Shown here piece after piece: positions 1 through 10,115 of a DNA stretch of 64,000 nucleotides; the stretch's first letter is position 1, and every line of letters begins with the position of its first letter. A program made the translations under genes and the position numbers. The DNA comes from Enterobacter dykesii. GTDB lineage: Bacteria; Pseudomonadota; Gammaproteobacteria; Enterobacterales; Enterobacteriaceae. The notes beneath the pieces are model-generated. The model was not told where the DNA came from, did not search any database, and was given only the letters and a program-made list of their open reading frames with translations. The stretch lies in assembly GCF_008364625.2 (NCBI RefSeq), contig NZ_CP126604.1, positions 1,922,001 through 1,986,000 of the forward strand. The letters run 5' to 3'.

Positions 1-27
1 AAGCGTCAGCGCCACCCGGCAATAAAA

Positions 28-51
28 AACCCCTCATGCGAGGGGTTTTGC
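28..51. terminator. Bidirectional terminator hairpin
   Basis: An A-run, then CCCCTC/GAGGGG stem with a short loop, then TTTT. It sits just after the ydgA stop on the minus strand and can end ydgA transcription. Confidence 0.75.
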
Positions 52-54
52 CGT

Positions 55-1569
55 TTACTGCTGCGGCGCTGCCGGTTCAGCCGGTTCCGGCATCCCCAGC
101 GTAGGCATACCAAACATGCCGACGAAGTCTTCCAGCGGCATCTTGTCGCCGTTGAGCGTGACCTGGCCGTTGGCGTACTGCAGGCTGGTGGAGATCGTGT
201 TGTTTTCCACTTTGGTAATGCGGAACATCTGGCCCATGGCCGACAGACCTTTCACCTGCTGGTTCGCCAGCTTGCCGGCGTCTTCATCGCCGTAGCCTTC
301 CAGCTTCGCAATCTGGGTCATAAACTCGGTCGCCATATCCATCGGGATGGTCAGCTTGCTGTCGAGCGACTTCACGCTGCGATCCACTTCCTGCGCCAGC
401 GTCTGCGGTTCACCCGTTGCGGTTGCCGGATCTTTCAGGAACAGCGACAGGTTGAAGCTGGTTTCGCCTTTGCTGTTTTTCCAGCTCAGCGGCGCAACGG
501 TGACCACCGGCTCGCCTTTCAGCAGGATCGGCAGGTTGTTGAACAGTACCGCCATCGCCTGCTGCTGGTACACCTCAGGGTTCTGCTGAAGTGCGGCATC
601 GGTCAGCAGCGCCTGGCTCTCTTTGCTGTATTTCTGGCTAAACTCGTGCCACGCCTGGCCGTCGATATTGCCGATCTTCAGCGACAGTTTGCCGGTGCCC
701 AGATCCTGATTCTGCACCTTCAGGCTCTTCAGCGTGTAATCCAGCTGCGTGTTGATGCTCTTACCGTCTTTGGAAACGTCGGATTTGCCGTTGATGTCCA
801 TGCCTTCCAGCACGGCCATCTCTTTGCCTTCAACCGCAATGGCAACCTTGTCCAGAGACAGTTTTTGATCGCCGATACGCTCCTGGAAATCGGTCATTCG
901 GCTGTTGCCGTCGGCCTTCAGGTTGTTGAAGGTGAGCTGAACCTTTTGGTTATATTCGTTCACGGCATTGACCAGGCCGCTTTCCGCTTCACCCGTCAGG
1001 GAGAACACGTTTCCGTCGCGGTCAGCGTCAAGTTTGAAGTGACCGCCGCTGAAGGCGACTTTCTCATTCTCTTTCTCGTAGTTCAGCGCTTTCAGAGCGA
1101 TATCTGAACTTGTGTCACCGGCATAGCTGATGCGGGTATTAATGTCGAAAGGCGATTCATTCTTTGCCAGGTCAAACAGCGGTTTGGTGACGTCGTTATT
1201 CACCAGCACGGTATGAACGGACGCCATCGACGGGATCAGGTTAAAGGACTTCAGCTGCGCCAGCGGCAGCGGACCGTGGCTCACTACCTCGTCCAGCACC
1301 ACGCTCTGGCCCGGTTTCAGCCAGCCATTTTCAGCACCGGCAACCGGCTTCACTACCAGCTGCATACGGCTGGTAAAGACGCCGCGATGATAGTTCTGGT
1401 AGCTCAGCTCAAGGCCCGCCTCCGGCGCGCTGCGCTTAATCTCTCCGTTAGCCTGCGCCACCATCTCAGCCAGACGGCCTTCCAGCTGTTTCCCGGTAAA
1501 CCAGGAAGCACCCGTCCAGACCACGCCTAACGCTACAATCACTCCAACCGCTACGACCGATTTTTTCAT
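55..1569 (-). CDS. ydgA: YdgA family protein (DUF945)
   Basis: A 504-aa protein whose N-terminus (MKKSVVAVGVIVALGVVWTG) is a single membrane anchor or uncleaved signal sequence, followed by a long periplasmic-type domain. Length and N-terminus fit enterobacterial YdgA of the DUF945 family, an envelope protein whose molecular role is not settled. The C-terminal tail is rich in Pro and Ala (GMPEPAEPAAPQQ). The gene follows manA on the same strand after about 100 bp, as in E. coli, and ends at a strong hairpin. Start is the first ATG after a purine-rich stretch. The family call is from memory of the E. coli protein; the export signal is visible directly. Confidence 0.9.
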   Translation of the reverse strand: MKKSVVAVGVIVALGVVWTGASWFTGKQLEGRLAEMVAQANGEIKRSAPEAGLELSYQNYHRGVFTSRMQLVVKPVAGAENGWLKPGQSVVLDEVVSHGPLPLAQLKSFNLIPSMASVHTVLVNNDVTKPLFDLAKNESPFDINTRISYAGDTSSDIALKALNYEKENEKVAFSGGHFKLDADRDGNVFSLTGEAESGLVNAVNEYNQKVQLTFNNLKADGNSRMTDFQERIGDQKLSLDKVAIAVEGKEMAVLEGMDINGKSDVSKDGKSINTQLDYTLKSLKVQNQDLGTGKLSLKIGNIDGQAWHEFSQKYSKESQALLTDAALQQNPEVYQQQAMAVLFNNLPILLKGEPVVTVAPLSWKNSKGETSFNLSLFLKDPATATGEPQTLAQEVDRSVKSLDSKLTIPMDMATEFMTQIAKLEGYGDEDAGKLANQQVKGLSAMGQMFRITKVENNTISTSLQYANGQVTLNGDKMPLEDFVGMFGMPTLGMPEPAEPAAPQQ

Positions 1570-1668
1570 TGCGACTATCCCTAAAATGAAACCAGGCGGT
1601 AAGAACCGCCCGGAGATATTAAGCCTGCAACTAGCTTAGCAAGAGTTGTTAAAAAATTCAGTAAGTGG

Positions 1669-2844
1669 TTAAAGCTTATTGAAAACGCGCGCCAGGCGAC
1701 CGGTGCCGCTTACGCTGACCGGAGACTCACTGGCTGCAACGAATGCTGACTCACCGGGCTTAAGCACCAGACGCTGTTCACCTTTGTGCAGCGTCGCTTC
1801 GCCCTCCACGCAGAACAGGATCGCCGCGCTCTCCTGCGCGATGGCGGTTTCGGCCTGGCTCAGGTCGTGCAGGGAGAAGGCAAAATCCTCAACCGGAATC
1901 GGGAAGTCCAGCTCTGCGCCGTTTTTCACCGGCTGAGTCAGCAGCTCCGCGGCAGGTTTCGCCACGAACTTCACGTTGGCAACCAGCTCAGGAATATCGA
2001 TGTATTTCGGCGTTAGGCCCGCGCGAAGCACGTTATCGGAGTTGGCCATCACCTCCAGCGCCACGCCCTGAAGGTAGGCGTGCGGGGTTTCCGCGAACAG
2101 GAACATCGCTTCGCCCGGATTCAGCTTCACCACGTTCAGCAGCAGAGGGGAGAACAGGCCGCTGTCGTCCGGGTAGAACCTGGAAATCAGACGAATAGTC
2201 TCCCAGGGTTCGCCCTGCTGGCTGCCCAGAGCCGCTTTCAGTACCGCCAGCGCGTGAGATTTCTCTTCATCCTGCATATTCAGCAGGCTGGCAAACAGCT
2301 GGCTGAGAGCGTCTGCGTTCGGGTTTTCAAGGAAATGCGCGATAGCTTTATGGGCCCCCGCGACCGGTTGCAGCAGAGAAACGATCTCTGAAAACTCGCG
2401 GAACGCATTCATCGCCAGAAACGGGGTCAGCGCAAAGACCAGCTCCGGCTTGTGGTTAGGATCTTTGTAGTTACGCTCGGCGGCGTCTAACGGAATACCC
2501 GCCGCGTTCTCTTTCGCAAAGCCGATTTCAGAGGCTTTCTTGTTCGGATGAACCTGGATGGAGAGCGGCTGGTCGGCGCACAGCACCTTGAACAGGAACG
2601 GCAATTCGCCGAAGCGCTGAGCCACCTTGTCGCCCAGCAGCGCGGCTGTATCGGCATCGATCACGTCACGCAGGCTGCGGACCTGGCCGCTGGCGTCTTC
2701 AATTTTTGAGCTGCTCTTCGGGTGCGCCCCCATCCACAGTTCTGCCATCGGCAGGTTGTTCGGGTTCGCGATACCGTAGAGATCCGTTAACGCAGTTTTA
2801 CTTCCCCAGGCGTAGTTTTGCACTGAGTTAATGAGTTTTTGCAT
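1669..2844 (-). CDS. manA: Mannose-6-phosphate isomerase, class I
   Basis: Converts mannose-6-phosphate to fructose-6-phosphate in the cytoplasm, for mannose use and for GDP-mannose supply. The 391-aa protein begins MQKLINSVQNYAWGSKTALT, nearly the E. coli N-terminus. The zinc-binding QVHPNK segment lies near residue 97 and the substrate-site segment NVLRAGLTPKY near residue 275, as expected for type I phosphomannose isomerase. An upstream in-frame extension of six codons exists, but the start at 2844 matches the family length. The gene is divergent from fumA and upstream of ydgA, the usual enterobacterial arrangement. Confidence 0.96.
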   Translation of the reverse strand: MQKLINSVQNYAWGSKTALTDLYGIANPNNLPMAELWMGAHPKSSSKIEDASGQVRSLRDVIDADTAALLGDKVAQRFGELPFLFKVLCADQPLSIQVHPNKKASEIGFAKENAAGIPLDAAERNYKDPNHKPELVFALTPFLAMNAFREFSEIVSLLQPVAGAHKAIAHFLENPNADALSQLFASLLNMQDEEKSHALAVLKAALGSQQGEPWETIRLISRFYPDDSGLFSPLLLNVVKLNPGEAMFLFAETPHAYLQGVALEVMANSDNVLRAGLTPKYIDIPELVANVKFVAKPAAELLTQPVKNGAELDFPIPVEDFAFSLHDLSQAETAIAQESAAILFCVEGEATLHKGEQRLVLKPGESAFVAASESPVSVSGTGRLARVFNKL

Positions 2845-3043
2845 TATCAAGCCCTGATTCAATTATGGAATTAACTCCGGGTATTAAAGCAATAAACCTC
2901 ATGGAAGTAACCTGTGGATGTAAAAAGTCGTACTAGTCTCAGTTTTTGTTAAAAAATTGTGTAGGATAAGCTGACTCGCTTTTAAGCCGGGCAGCGGAAC
3001 ATCTGCCCTGAATAAACAGACCGAAGCAGTAAGTGAGAGACCA

Positions 3044-4690
3044 ATGTCGAATAAACCCTTCCATTATCAGGATCCTTTCCCCCTCAGTAAGGATCGGACC
3101 GAGTATTACCTGTTAACCCGCGATCACGTCTCCGTCTCTGAGTTTGAAGGACAAGAGATCCTCAAGGTGGATCCGCAGGCGCTGACGCTGCTGGCGCAGC
3201 ACGCTTTCCACGACGCCTCGTTTATGCTGCGCCCAGCGCACCAGCAGCAGGTTGCCGATATCCTGAGCGACCCGCAGGCCAGTGAGAACGATAAATACGT
3301 AGCCCTGCAGTTCCTGCGTAACTCAGACATCGCGGCGAAAGGTGTTCTGCCAACCTGTCAGGATACCGGCACGGCTATCATCGTGGGTAAAAAAGGCCAG
3401 CGCGTCTGGACCGGCGGCGGTGACGAAGCGGCCCTGGCGCACGGCGTCTACAACACCTACACCGAAGATAACCTGCGCTACTCGCAAAACGCGGCGCTGG
3501 ATATGTACAAAGAGGTCAATACCGGCACCAACCTGCCAGCACAGATCGATCTCTACAGCGTCGACGGTGACGAGTACAAATTCCTCTGTATCGCCAAAGG
3601 CGGCGGTTCAGCCAACAAAACCTATCTTTACCAGGAAACCAAGGCGCTGCTCACCCCGGGCAAGCTGAAAAATTACCTGGTTGAAAAGATGCGCACCCTG
3701 GGTACCGCGGCGTGCCCGCCGTACCATATCGCGTTTGTGATTGGCGGTACGTCGGCGGAAAGCACGCTGAAAACCGTCAAGCTGGCCTCAACCAAATACT
3801 ACGACGGCCTGCCTACCGAGGGTAACGAGCACGGCCAGGCGTTCCGCGACGTGCAGCTTGAGCAGGAGCTTCTGGAAGAGGCGCGTAACCTGGGGCTCGG
3901 CGCGCAGTTTGGCGGCAAATACTTTGCCCACGACGTGCGCGTGATCCGTCTGCCGCGTCACGGTGCCTCCTGTCCGGTCGGGATGGGCGTGTCCTGCTCT
4001 GCGGATCGCAACATCAAGGCGAAGATCAACCGCGAAGGCGTGTGGATCGAAAAACTGGAAAACAACCCGGGCAAATACATTCCGGAAGAGCTGCGCAAAG
4101 CGGGTGAGGGTGAAGCGGTTCGCGTCGACCTGAACCGTCCGATGAAAGAGATTCTGGCGCAGCTTTCTCAGTATCCGGTCTCGACCCGTCTCTCCCTGAA
4201 CGGCACGATCATCGTGGGCCGCGACATCGCGCACGCGAAGCTGAAAGAGCGTCTGGACAACGGCGAAGGGCTGCCGCAGTACATTAAAGATCACCCGATC
4301 TACTACGCAGGCCCGGCGAAAACGCCTGAAGGGTATGCATCCGGCTCGTTAGGCCCAACCACCGCAGGGCGTATGGACTCGTACGTAGACCAGCTGCAGG
4401 CCAACGGCGGCAGCATGATCATGCTGGCGAAAGGCAACCGCAGCCAGCAGGTGACGGATGCCTGCCACAAGCACGGCGGCTTCTACCTCGGCAGCATCGG
4501 CGGCCCGGCTGCGGTTCTGGCGCAGGGCAGCATTAAGAGCCTGGAGTGCGTGGAATACCCTGAACTGGGTATGGAGGCGATCTGGAAAATTGAAGTGGAA
4601 GACTTCCCGGCGTTTATCCTCGTGGATGACAAAGGCAACGACTTCTTCAAGCAGATCCAGTCGTCCCAGTGTTCGGCGTGCGTGAAGTAG
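3044..4690 (+). CDS. fumA: Class I fumarate hydratase (FumA type)
   Basis: Oxygen-sensitive [4Fe-4S] fumarase that interconverts fumarate and malate in the TCA cycle. It is 548 aa, the normal length, with PTCQDTGTA near residue 103 and a Cys-rich [12 protein letters not shown] segment near residue 312 that fit the cluster-binding region. The C-terminus ends SSQCSACVK. It is called fumA rather than fumB because fumC follows on the same strand. A strong hairpin separates it from fumC. The start is an ATG 13 bp after a GAGAGACC purine stretch. Confidence 0.95.
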   Translation: MSNKPFHYQDPFPLSKDRTEYYLLTRDHVSVSEFEGQEILKVDPQALTLLAQHAFHDASFMLRPAHQQQVADILSDPQASENDKYVALQFLRNSDIAAKGVLPTCQDTGTAIIVGKKGQRVWTGGGDEAALAHGVYNTYTEDNLRYSQNAALDMYKEVNTGTNLPAQIDLYSVDGDEYKFLCIAKGGGSANKTYLYQETKALLTPGKLKNYLVEKMRTLGTAACPPYHIAFVIGGTSAESTLKTVKLASTKYYDGLPTEGNEHGQAFRDVQLEQELLEEARNLGLGAQFGGKYFAHDVRVIRLPRHGASCPVGMGVSCSADRNIKAKINREGVWIEKLENNPGKYIPEELRKAGEGEAVRVDLNRPMKEILAQLSQYPVSTRLSLNGTIIVGRDIAHAKLKERLDNGEGLPQYIKDHPIYYAGPAKTPEGYASGSLGPTTAGRMDSYVDQLQANGGSMIMLAKGNRSQQVTDACHKHGGFYLGSIGGPAAVLAQGSIKSLECVEYPELGMEAIWKIEVEDFPAFILVDDKGNDFFKQIQSSQCSACVK

Positions 4691-4701
4691 TGCAGTAAAT
4701 A

Positions 4702-4727
4702 GTCGGGTGGCGCAGTCGCCACCCGAC
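4702..4727. repeat. Perfect 11-bp inverted repeat between fumA and fumC
   Basis: GTCGGGTGGCG, loop CAGT, then its exact complement. There is no T-run on either side. The form resembles the short GC-rich palindromes often found between enterobacterial genes; it may stabilise the fumA mRNA 3' end or partly terminate it. Confidence 0.7.
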
Positions 4728-4829
4728 ACATTAAAGAGCGCACAAAGCGCCATAACGTTTCTCAGAAGTCATCAATACTTATCCCTTAAGCATGTGAGCA
4801 ATCCCTCTTTTGTTATCAAGGAGAAAGTA

Positions 4830-6224
4830 ATGACCACGGTACGCCATGAGAAAGACTCGATGGGCGCCATCGACGTCCCGGCCGACAAGCTTTGGGGCGC
4901 GCAAACCCAGCGTTCGCTGGAGCATTTCCGTATCTCGACTGAAAAAATGCCCGTCTCGCTGATTCAGGCGCTGGCGCTCACCAAACGCGCCGCCGCGAAA
5001 GTAAACCAGGATTTAGGCCTGCTGGCGGCAGACAAAGCCGCCGCCATCATCAACGCCGCCGACGAAGTGCTGGCGGGCAAGCATCCCGACGAATTCCCCC
5101 TCGCCATCTGGCAGACCGGTTCCGGCACCCAAAGCAACATGAACATGAACGAAGTGCTGGCGAACCGGGCCAGCGAACTGCTGGGCGGCGTGCGCGGCAT
5201 GGAGCGTAAGGTTCATCCGAACGATGACGTCAATAAAAGCCAGAGTTCCAACGACGTCTTCCCGACGGCGATGCACGTGGCGGCGGTGATTGCTATCCGC
5301 GACCAGCTTATCCCGCAGCTTAACGTCCTGAAATCCACGCTCAACGAGAAAGCGCAGGCCTTCCGCGACATCGTCAAAATTGGCCGTACGCACCTGCAGG
5401 ACGCCACGCCGCTGACGCTCGGCCAGGAGATTTCCGGCTGGGTGGCGATGCTGGAACATAACCTGAAGCACATTGAATACAGCCTGCCGCACCTCGCGGA
5501 GCTGGCGCTCGGCGGGACGGCGGTCGGGACCGGGTTAAATACCCATCCTGAATACGCGGTGCGCGTGGCGGAGGAATTGGCAAATATCACCGGGCAGCCG
5601 TTCGTCACGGCGCCCAACAAGTTCGAAGCGCTGGCAACCTGCGATGCGCTGGTCCACACCCACGGCGCGCTGAAAGGGCTGGCGGCTTCGCTGATGAAAA
5701 TCGCTAACGACGTGCGCTGGCTGGCTTCGGGTCCGCGCTGCGGCATCGGTGAAATCAGCATCCCGGAAAACGAGCCGGGCAGCTCCATCATGCCGGGTAA
5801 AGTCAACCCGACCCAGTGCGAAGCCATGACCATGCTCTGCTGTCAGGTGATGGGCAACGACGTGGCCGTCAACCTGGGCGGTGCGTCCGGCAACTTCGAG
5901 CTGAACGTCTATCGCCCGATTGTGATCCACAACGTTCTGCAATCGATTCGTCTGCTGGCGGACGGCATGGAGAGCTTTAAGGAGCACTGCGCGGTAGGGA
6001 TTGAGCCGAATCGCGAACGTATCAGCCAGTTGCTCAATGAATCCCTGATGCTGGTGACGGCGCTGAATACCCATATCGGCTACGACAAAGCCGCCGAGAT
6101 CGCTAAAAAAGCGCATAAAGAGGGGCTGACGCTGAAAGCCTCCGCCCTGGCGCTGGGCTATCTGACGGAGGCGGAGTTCGACGCCTGGGTGCGCCCGGAA
6201 GCGATGGTCGGCAGCCTGAAATAG
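4830..6224 (+). CDS. fumC: Class II fumarate hydratase
   Basis: Iron-independent, oxidation-stable fumarase of the TCA cycle. The 464-aa protein carries the superfamily signature [11 protein letters not shown] near residue 318 and the conserved GSGTQSNMN stretch near residue 98. The start at 4830 follows AAGGAGAAAG at good spacing; an upstream in-frame extension from 4707 runs through the intergenic hairpin and lacks such a site. It ends immediately before the convergent tus gene. In E. coli, fumC belongs to the SoxRS regulon; I did not identify a SoxS site here. Confidence 0.96.
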   Translation: MTTVRHEKDSMGAIDVPADKLWGAQTQRSLEHFRISTEKMPVSLIQALALTKRAAAKVNQDLGLLAADKAAAIINAADEVLAGKHPDEFPLAIWQTGSGTQSNMNMNEVLANRASELLGGVRGMERKVHPNDDVNKSQSSNDVFPTAMHVAAVIAIRDQLIPQLNVLKSTLNEKAQAFRDIVKIGRTHLQDATPLTLGQEISGWVAMLEHNLKHIEYSLPHLAELALGGTAVGTGLNTHPEYAVRVAEELANITGQPFVTAPNKFEALATCDALVHTHGALKGLAASLMKIANDVRWLASGPRCGIGEISIPENEPGSSIMPGKVNPTQCEAMTMLCCQVMGNDVAVNLGGASGNFELNVYRPIVIHNVLQSIRLLADGMESFKEHCAVGIEPNRERISQLLNESLMLVTALNTHIGYDKAAEIAKKAHKEGLTLKASALALGYLTEAEFDAWVRPEAMVGSLK

Positions 6225-7154
6225 TCATCCCGCCACGTACAGGTGCAGCCGCGGAATAATTAGCTGTAGCGGCTGCGCCTGAGGTCTGTAACGGTGCTGG
6301 ACATTGTCCGCATCGTAATTCAAAAGCTCACCAATATCCGGCACGATGGCCCCCTGGTCGGCATCATAGAGCGCAATCAGCGGCGTAGGGCAGGCATACT
6401 GAACCTGTTTTTGCTGGCCGGAATACCAGACGCGGGCGATAGGCTGTACCTTCACCGGACGCTTTATCTTGAGGCGCGCGTCCGCCGAAAGCGAGGCGAT
6501 GCTGTGGTACTCCTGCTCCAGGCGCTCAATCCACTGCTCGCGCGACCACGGCGCGACGGTGCGCGGCGTCTTCAGGCTTTTTTCCAGTTGCGCCAGAATC
6601 TCATCCCGGGTGAAGTTTTTAATGATGTGCTTATTCGCCCAGCCGAAGCGCAGCGTGGCGGGGTGACGCAGTACCGTCAGCGTGCGATAGGCGTTCAGGG
6701 TAATCAGCCCCGGAAGCTGGCGGTGCACCCATTCAAACCGGGCGGCAGGGGCGAGGCCGGACTCTTCGGTGATGATCTTTTCAAAGGCCGCTTTCAGGGT
6801 GTTGATATGGGTAATCTGGCTTTCCAGCGCGTCGCGCGTTGTCGCATCAGTTTGCAGGCAGATCACGCCGGGCAGACGCACGGCCGCCTTACTGCTGCGG
6901 TTTTCTGACTGCTGCTGGATAAACAGGCGACGATAGTGTTTCAGCGCCAGCTCAAGAGCGGCGCTGCCGATGTGCTGTTCAACCGCGATGGTGTCCAGCG
7001 GGTCGTGCTCGGCCCCTTTGGCCACCTCGGGCAGGGTAAAGACGCGCGCGGCCAGCAGACGGCAGGTCTGCAAACGTTCGGTCAGGGTCAGGAGCTCGTG
7101 TTCTATTTCCCGAAACGTGCTGTTCAGCCGTTCGAGGAGATCGTAGGTCGCCAT
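6225..7154 (-). CDS. tus: Replication terminus site-binding protein Tus
   Basis: Binds Ter sites and blocks replication forks in one direction. The protein is 309 aa like E. coli Tus, and its C-terminal half contains the very conserved [16 protein letters not shown] and [13 protein letters not shown] segments. The start at 7154 ([11 protein letters not shown]) fits the E. coli N-terminus; a start two codons upstream is less likely. A Ter site lies 12 bp upstream of the start codon, as expected for autoregulated tus. It is convergent with fumC. Confidence 0.95.
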   Translation of the reverse strand: MATYDLLERLNSTFREIEHELLTLTERLQTCRLLAARVFTLPEVAKGAEHDPLDTIAVEQHIGSAALELALKHYRRLFIQQQSENRSSKAAVRLPGVICLQTDATTRDALESQITHINTLKAAFEKIITEESGLAPAARFEWVHRQLPGLITLNAYRTLTVLRHPATLRFGWANKHIIKNFTRDEILAQLEKSLKTPRTVAPWSREQWIERLEQEYHSIASLSADARLKIKRPVKVQPIARVWYSGQQKQVQYACPTPLIALYDADQGAIVPDIGELLNYDADNVQHRYRPQAQPLQLIIPRLHLYVAG

Positions 7155-7165
7155 AAACACTCTCG

Positions 7166-7184
7166 TTAGTTACAACATACTTAT
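7166..7184 (-). promoter_or_regulatory. Ter site (TerB-like) in the tus promoter
   Basis: On the minus strand the sequence reads ATAAGTATGTTGTAACTAA, which contains the GTATGTTGTAACTA core of E. coli Ter sites. Its position directly upstream of tus matches TerB of E. coli, where Tus binding also represses tus. Confidence 0.9.
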
Positions 7185-7227
7185 CATATAGCACAGCACG
7201 CCGGGTCAGGCCAGCGTGCGGTTGAGG

Positions 7228-8526
7228 TCAGGCAGGGACGGGAAGGGCGATGTTATGGTATACCGGCCAGCTAAAGCAGAAGCGCGCGCCGCCGAGCTCG
7301 CTCTCTTCGCAATGCACCGTGCCGCCCATCGCCTGCGCGATAGAGTAGACAATTGCCAGCCCCAGACCACATCCTCCGGTGGCGCGATCGCGGCTCGGGT
7401 CAAGGCGGACAAACGGTTCAAACACGGTTTCTCGCGCTTCCGGAGCAATACCCGGACCGTCATCCTCCACCGTCAGGCTGGCCTGATTGCCCTGCAAATC
7501 CAGCCCAATCTGTAGCGTGCTTTCGCTGTAGCGCATGGCGTTGTTCATCAGATTGTCCAGCACGCGCTCCATCAGGCGCATATCGAGCGCGCCGTAATCA
7601 CCCGGCGTGACCCGCATTAACAGCGTGCGCTGTGGGTTCACGCTCTGAACGTCATCGATGTGGGTTTGCAGCCAGGCGGGCAGGTCCGGCGTGCTGAGGT
7701 TCAGCTCGTTTTGCGGACGATCGAGGCGCGCGTAGGTCAGCAGCTCCTCAATCAGCGCCTCAAGCTGGCCGATGTCGCGGTTAAGCGCCTGAGACTCCGC
7801 GTCAGTCAGATTCTCGCTCATCTCCAGACGATAGCGCAGGCGAACCAGCGGCGTGCGCAGCTCGTGTGCAATCCCGTCGATCAGCTGCTTCTTACTGGCG
7901 ATCAGGGCATTGATGTTATCGGCCATCTGGTTAAAGGCCACGCCCAGACGTTCAAAACTGGAACCGCTGTCGAAGTGAATGCGTTCGGTAAAGTGCCCCT
8001 CGCCAAAACGCTGCGCGGCGGATTCCAGCTTCAGCATGTCCTGCCAGTGCGGGCGCATCCAGATAAAGACCGGAAACGCGAGCGAAATGGCGATAAAGGC
8101 CATCAGCGCCATGTCCAGCAGGCGCATCTGGTGCAGATAATAGAGATAGGGCACCGGCCCTACGGCCAGCACGTAATGGCTGCGCGGAATGCGCTGGATA
8201 AAGGTGTATTTCTCATCCAGCGCGACGATGTCCCCGTCGCGCAGACGCTGCATGGCGGGCGGATCCAGCTCAAAATCTTTTAACGGCTCGATGCGTAAAT
8301 CGAACGACAGATTCAGGTCCAGCTCTTTGAGGGTTTTCGCCCAGTCGTGCGGCGGGATCTCTCTCAGCTCGCTGCGCATCAGATAGAGCGAGCTTTTCAT
8401 CAGGTCGTCCAGAGACTGTCTGCCCGCACGTTCGGCGGTAAATTTATACACCAGCCCGACCAGCATGGTCATGACCAGGAAGCAGACAAACAGCAAAAGA
8501 TAAAACTGCACAAACAGCTTTTTCAT
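7228..8526 (-). CDS. rstB: Sensor histidine kinase RstB
   Basis: Inner-membrane sensor kinase of the RstAB two-component system. Two membrane segments (about residues 8-28 and 137-157) flank a periplasmic domain. A HAMP segment follows, then the H-box (GIAHELRTPL, His about 225), N-box (NLMNNAMRY) and G-boxes (DDGPGIAP, GCGLGLAI). It is 432 aa and intact. The 5' end is the attachment site: the 25-bp core covers all but the first base of the start codon and codons 2-8. The present ATG and the upstream sequence come from the prophage; the host sequence beyond attR would give a TTG start. The cognate regulator gene rstA is now 39 kb away, and int lies 29 bp upstream on the same strand. Confidence 0.95.
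   Translation of the reverse strand: MKKLFVQFYLLLFVCFLVMTMLVGLVYKFTAERAGRQSLDDLMKSSLYLMRSELREIPPHDWAKTLKELDLNLSFDLRIEPLKDFELDPPAMQRLRDGDIVALDEKYTFIQRIPRSHYVLAVGPVPYLYYLHQMRLLDMALMAFIAISLAFPVFIWMRPHWQDMLKLESAAQRFGEGHFTERIHFDSGSSFERLGVAFNQMADNINALIASKKQLIDGIAHELRTPLVRLRYRLEMSENLTDAESQALNRDIGQLEALIEELLTYARLDRPQNELNLSTPDLPAWLQTHIDDVQSVNPQRTLLMRVTPGDYGALDMRLMERVLDNLMNNAMRYSESTLQIGLDLQGNQASLTVEDDGPGIAPEARETVFEPFVRLDPSRDRATGGCGLGLAIVYSIAQAMGGTVHCEESELGGARFCFSWPVYHNIALPVPA
8501..8525. repeat. Prophage attachment site attL (25-bp core)
   Basis: Exact 25-bp direct repeat of 46985-47009, lying within the first codons of rstB. The left flank (8500 and below) is rstB body. The right flank is phage DNA leading into int. 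The bases just after the core supply a TCACCG motif at the same distance as in the host sequence beyond attR. Confidence 0.93.
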
Positions 8527-8555
8527 TAAATATCACCGGGAAATCAAGTAATTAA

Positions 8556-9836
8556 CTACTTTGTTTTTATCTTCAGGGGCACTATAGGGGCATTTGCATA
8601 TCCGCCAAAGCGCTGATTCAGAAATGATACCTGATCGCTATCAAGAGCATTTATCCACGCAGAGTATACATGGAAGACCATCTCTGCATTCTCATGACCC
8701 ATCTGATTCGCTATAAAAGCAGGATTAGCACCTGCCGACAACATCCAGCATGCGTATGTATGACGCAGCTGATACGGGCGTCTGCGGCGAATTCCCGATC
8801 GTCTTACCGTAATATCCCATAATGACACAATTGAACTGACTGAATAGTACGCAGCTTGCTTGCCTTTCTGAGGTCGAGGCATAAACACAAAGTGCAGTTT
8901 CTGCGTTTCCGTTTTACCGAACTCCCGGTGGTGAAAAGTGATTGGTACCTTAGGGGCACCCCCGGTAAGTTCCTTTTGAGCTCGCAAAGCTTCCAGAGCC
9001 GGCTCCAGTAACTTTATCGTCCGGTATCCAGCTTCGGTTTTGGGTGGTCCAAACAAGCCTTCCTGAGTTAGATTGCGCGCAATGTTGGCTTCGCCGGAAT
9101 TAAGATCGATATCCTCCCAGGCAAGAGCGCAAAGCTCCCCGGGCCGAACGCCGGTGTAAGCAAAAAATTGCCACATGTTTTTCTGCTGAGCCGGAGCAGT
9201 CTCTTTCAACTGCTCAAACTCATGTCTCAGAAGTGGATCTGGTTTTGTTTGCCCTTTGCGAAGCCTTTTTATCCCGACATATGGTTGATATGAAATGACT
9301 TTATTTTTAACCGCATAGTCGAGGATTTGTCGCAGGATGGCCAGATAATAATCTACTGTTCTAACGGCGCGGCCGGTTTTATTTCTCCTCTTTTCGGGAG
9401 CATAGTTAGTCTCGCCAGTCAGTAATTCCTTTCTCCAGCCCAGAATGTCGCTGTTGGTGACGGCTGCAACCAGCGTTTCAGGGCCGATTAGTTTTGTTAA
9501 CGTTCTTACAGCTATCCCATAGCTTCTTGTGGCATTGGGTGAGAGATCGATTTTATGGTTTTCATACCAGGTTGATGCAAGTTCGGCGAACGTCGTAATG
9601 TTTTTAGATGTATAAAACTTTGATGCCACCTTTGACTCCGGGAACATGCCCCGGTAGTCAAAAGTTCCCAGCTGAATCTCGCTTACAATTTTGGCCCTTA
9701 GATTCCCGGCTTTTTTGAGATTCGATGCATTTACGATCCATCCTTTCAATGTTTCTCGGCATCTAACGCCCTGAAACTTGAAACTTATTCGTATCTTATT
9801 GTTGTGGATCTCAACACCCGTTGGCATTGCAGCCAT
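8556..9836 (-). CDS. int: Prophage tyrosine recombinase (integrase)
   Basis: Site-specific recombinase that integrates and, with Xis, excises the prophage at rstB. The 426-aa protein has an N-terminal arm-binding-type domain (about residues 1-75), a SAM-like core-binding domain (about 90-190), and a C-terminal catalytic domain with the Arg in TGVRPGELCALAWEDIDL, the RHTYACW box and the nucleophile Tyr in MVFHVYSAW. Its start codon overlaps the xis stop by one base, so both are made from one mRNA. The next gene downstream is the captured rstB. Confidence 0.93.
   Translation of the reverse strand: MAAMPTGVEIHNNKIRISFKFQGVRCRETLKGWIVNASNLKKAGNLRAKIVSEIQLGTFDYRGMFPESKVASKFYTSKNITTFAELASTWYENHKIDLSPNATRSYGIAVRTLTKLIGPETLVAAVTNSDILGWRKELLTGETNYAPEKRRNKTGRAVRTVDYYLAILRQILDYAVKNKVISYQPYVGIKRLRKGQTKPDPLLRHEFEQLKETAPAQQKNMWQFFAYTGVRPGELCALAWEDIDLNSGEANIARNLTQEGLFGPPKTEAGYRTIKLLEPALEALRAQKELTGGAPKVPITFHHREFGKTETQKLHFVFMPRPQKGKQAAYYSVSSIVSLWDITVRRSGIRRRRPYQLRHTYACWMLSAGANPAFIANQMGHENAEMVFHVYSAWINALDSDQVSFLNQRFGGYANAPIVPLKIKTK
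8576..8592. repeat. Candidate Int arm-type sites, left arm (two GGGGCA)
   Basis: Two GGGGCA hexamers start at 8576 and 8587, 11 bp apart (about one helical turn), inside the int 3' end. Three more lie in the right arm at 46831, 46843 and 46872. The placement on both sides of the core fits integrase arm sites, but this is inference. Confidence 0.4.
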
Positions 9837-10051
9837 TATGCCTCCTTCACAAACCTGTTAATGTTTGGGATGTTGTACCAGACAAGTCCTCGCTCTTCGG
9901 AGCTGCTTCCATCCAATGGGATTCTCTTAAAATGAACACCTTCTACCCAGGAGGTTTGGCGATAGCTTTTAATCTGACGATCGGTAAGGCCTGTCTTCTC
10001 TTTTAGTTTTGAAGCAACGCCCCATTCTGAATCGTAAATTACCTGCGACAT
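9836..10051 (-). CDS. xis: Excisionase-like small DNA-binding protein
   Basis: A 71-aa protein directly upstream of and overlapping int by one base. It contains a MerR/excisionase-type winged-helix pattern (VASKLKEKTGLTDRQIKSYR followed by WVEGVHFKRIP and the VWYNIPNINRFV strand). Family excisionases bend DNA at the att site and direct Int toward excision. Position and size support the call more than any catalytic residue. Confidence 0.8.
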   Translation of the reverse strand: MSQVIYDSEWGVASKLKEKTGLTDRQIKSYRQTSWVEGVHFKRIPLDGSSSEERGLVWYNIPNINRFVKEA

Positions 10052-10115
10052 GGTTCACCTCAGGTAACCGGCATGAGTATAGATATGCCGGTCTGTAGTC
10101 GTTGATATTTCAGTT

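Noticed and set aside
347-1530. Plus-strand open frames inside ydgA
   Set aside because: They are antisense to a well-supported gene and show no family features or ribosome sites.
3788-6116. Long minus-strand frames inside fumA and fumC (up to 206 aa)
   Set aside because: They arise from high GC and strong codon bias of the real genes on the plus strand.
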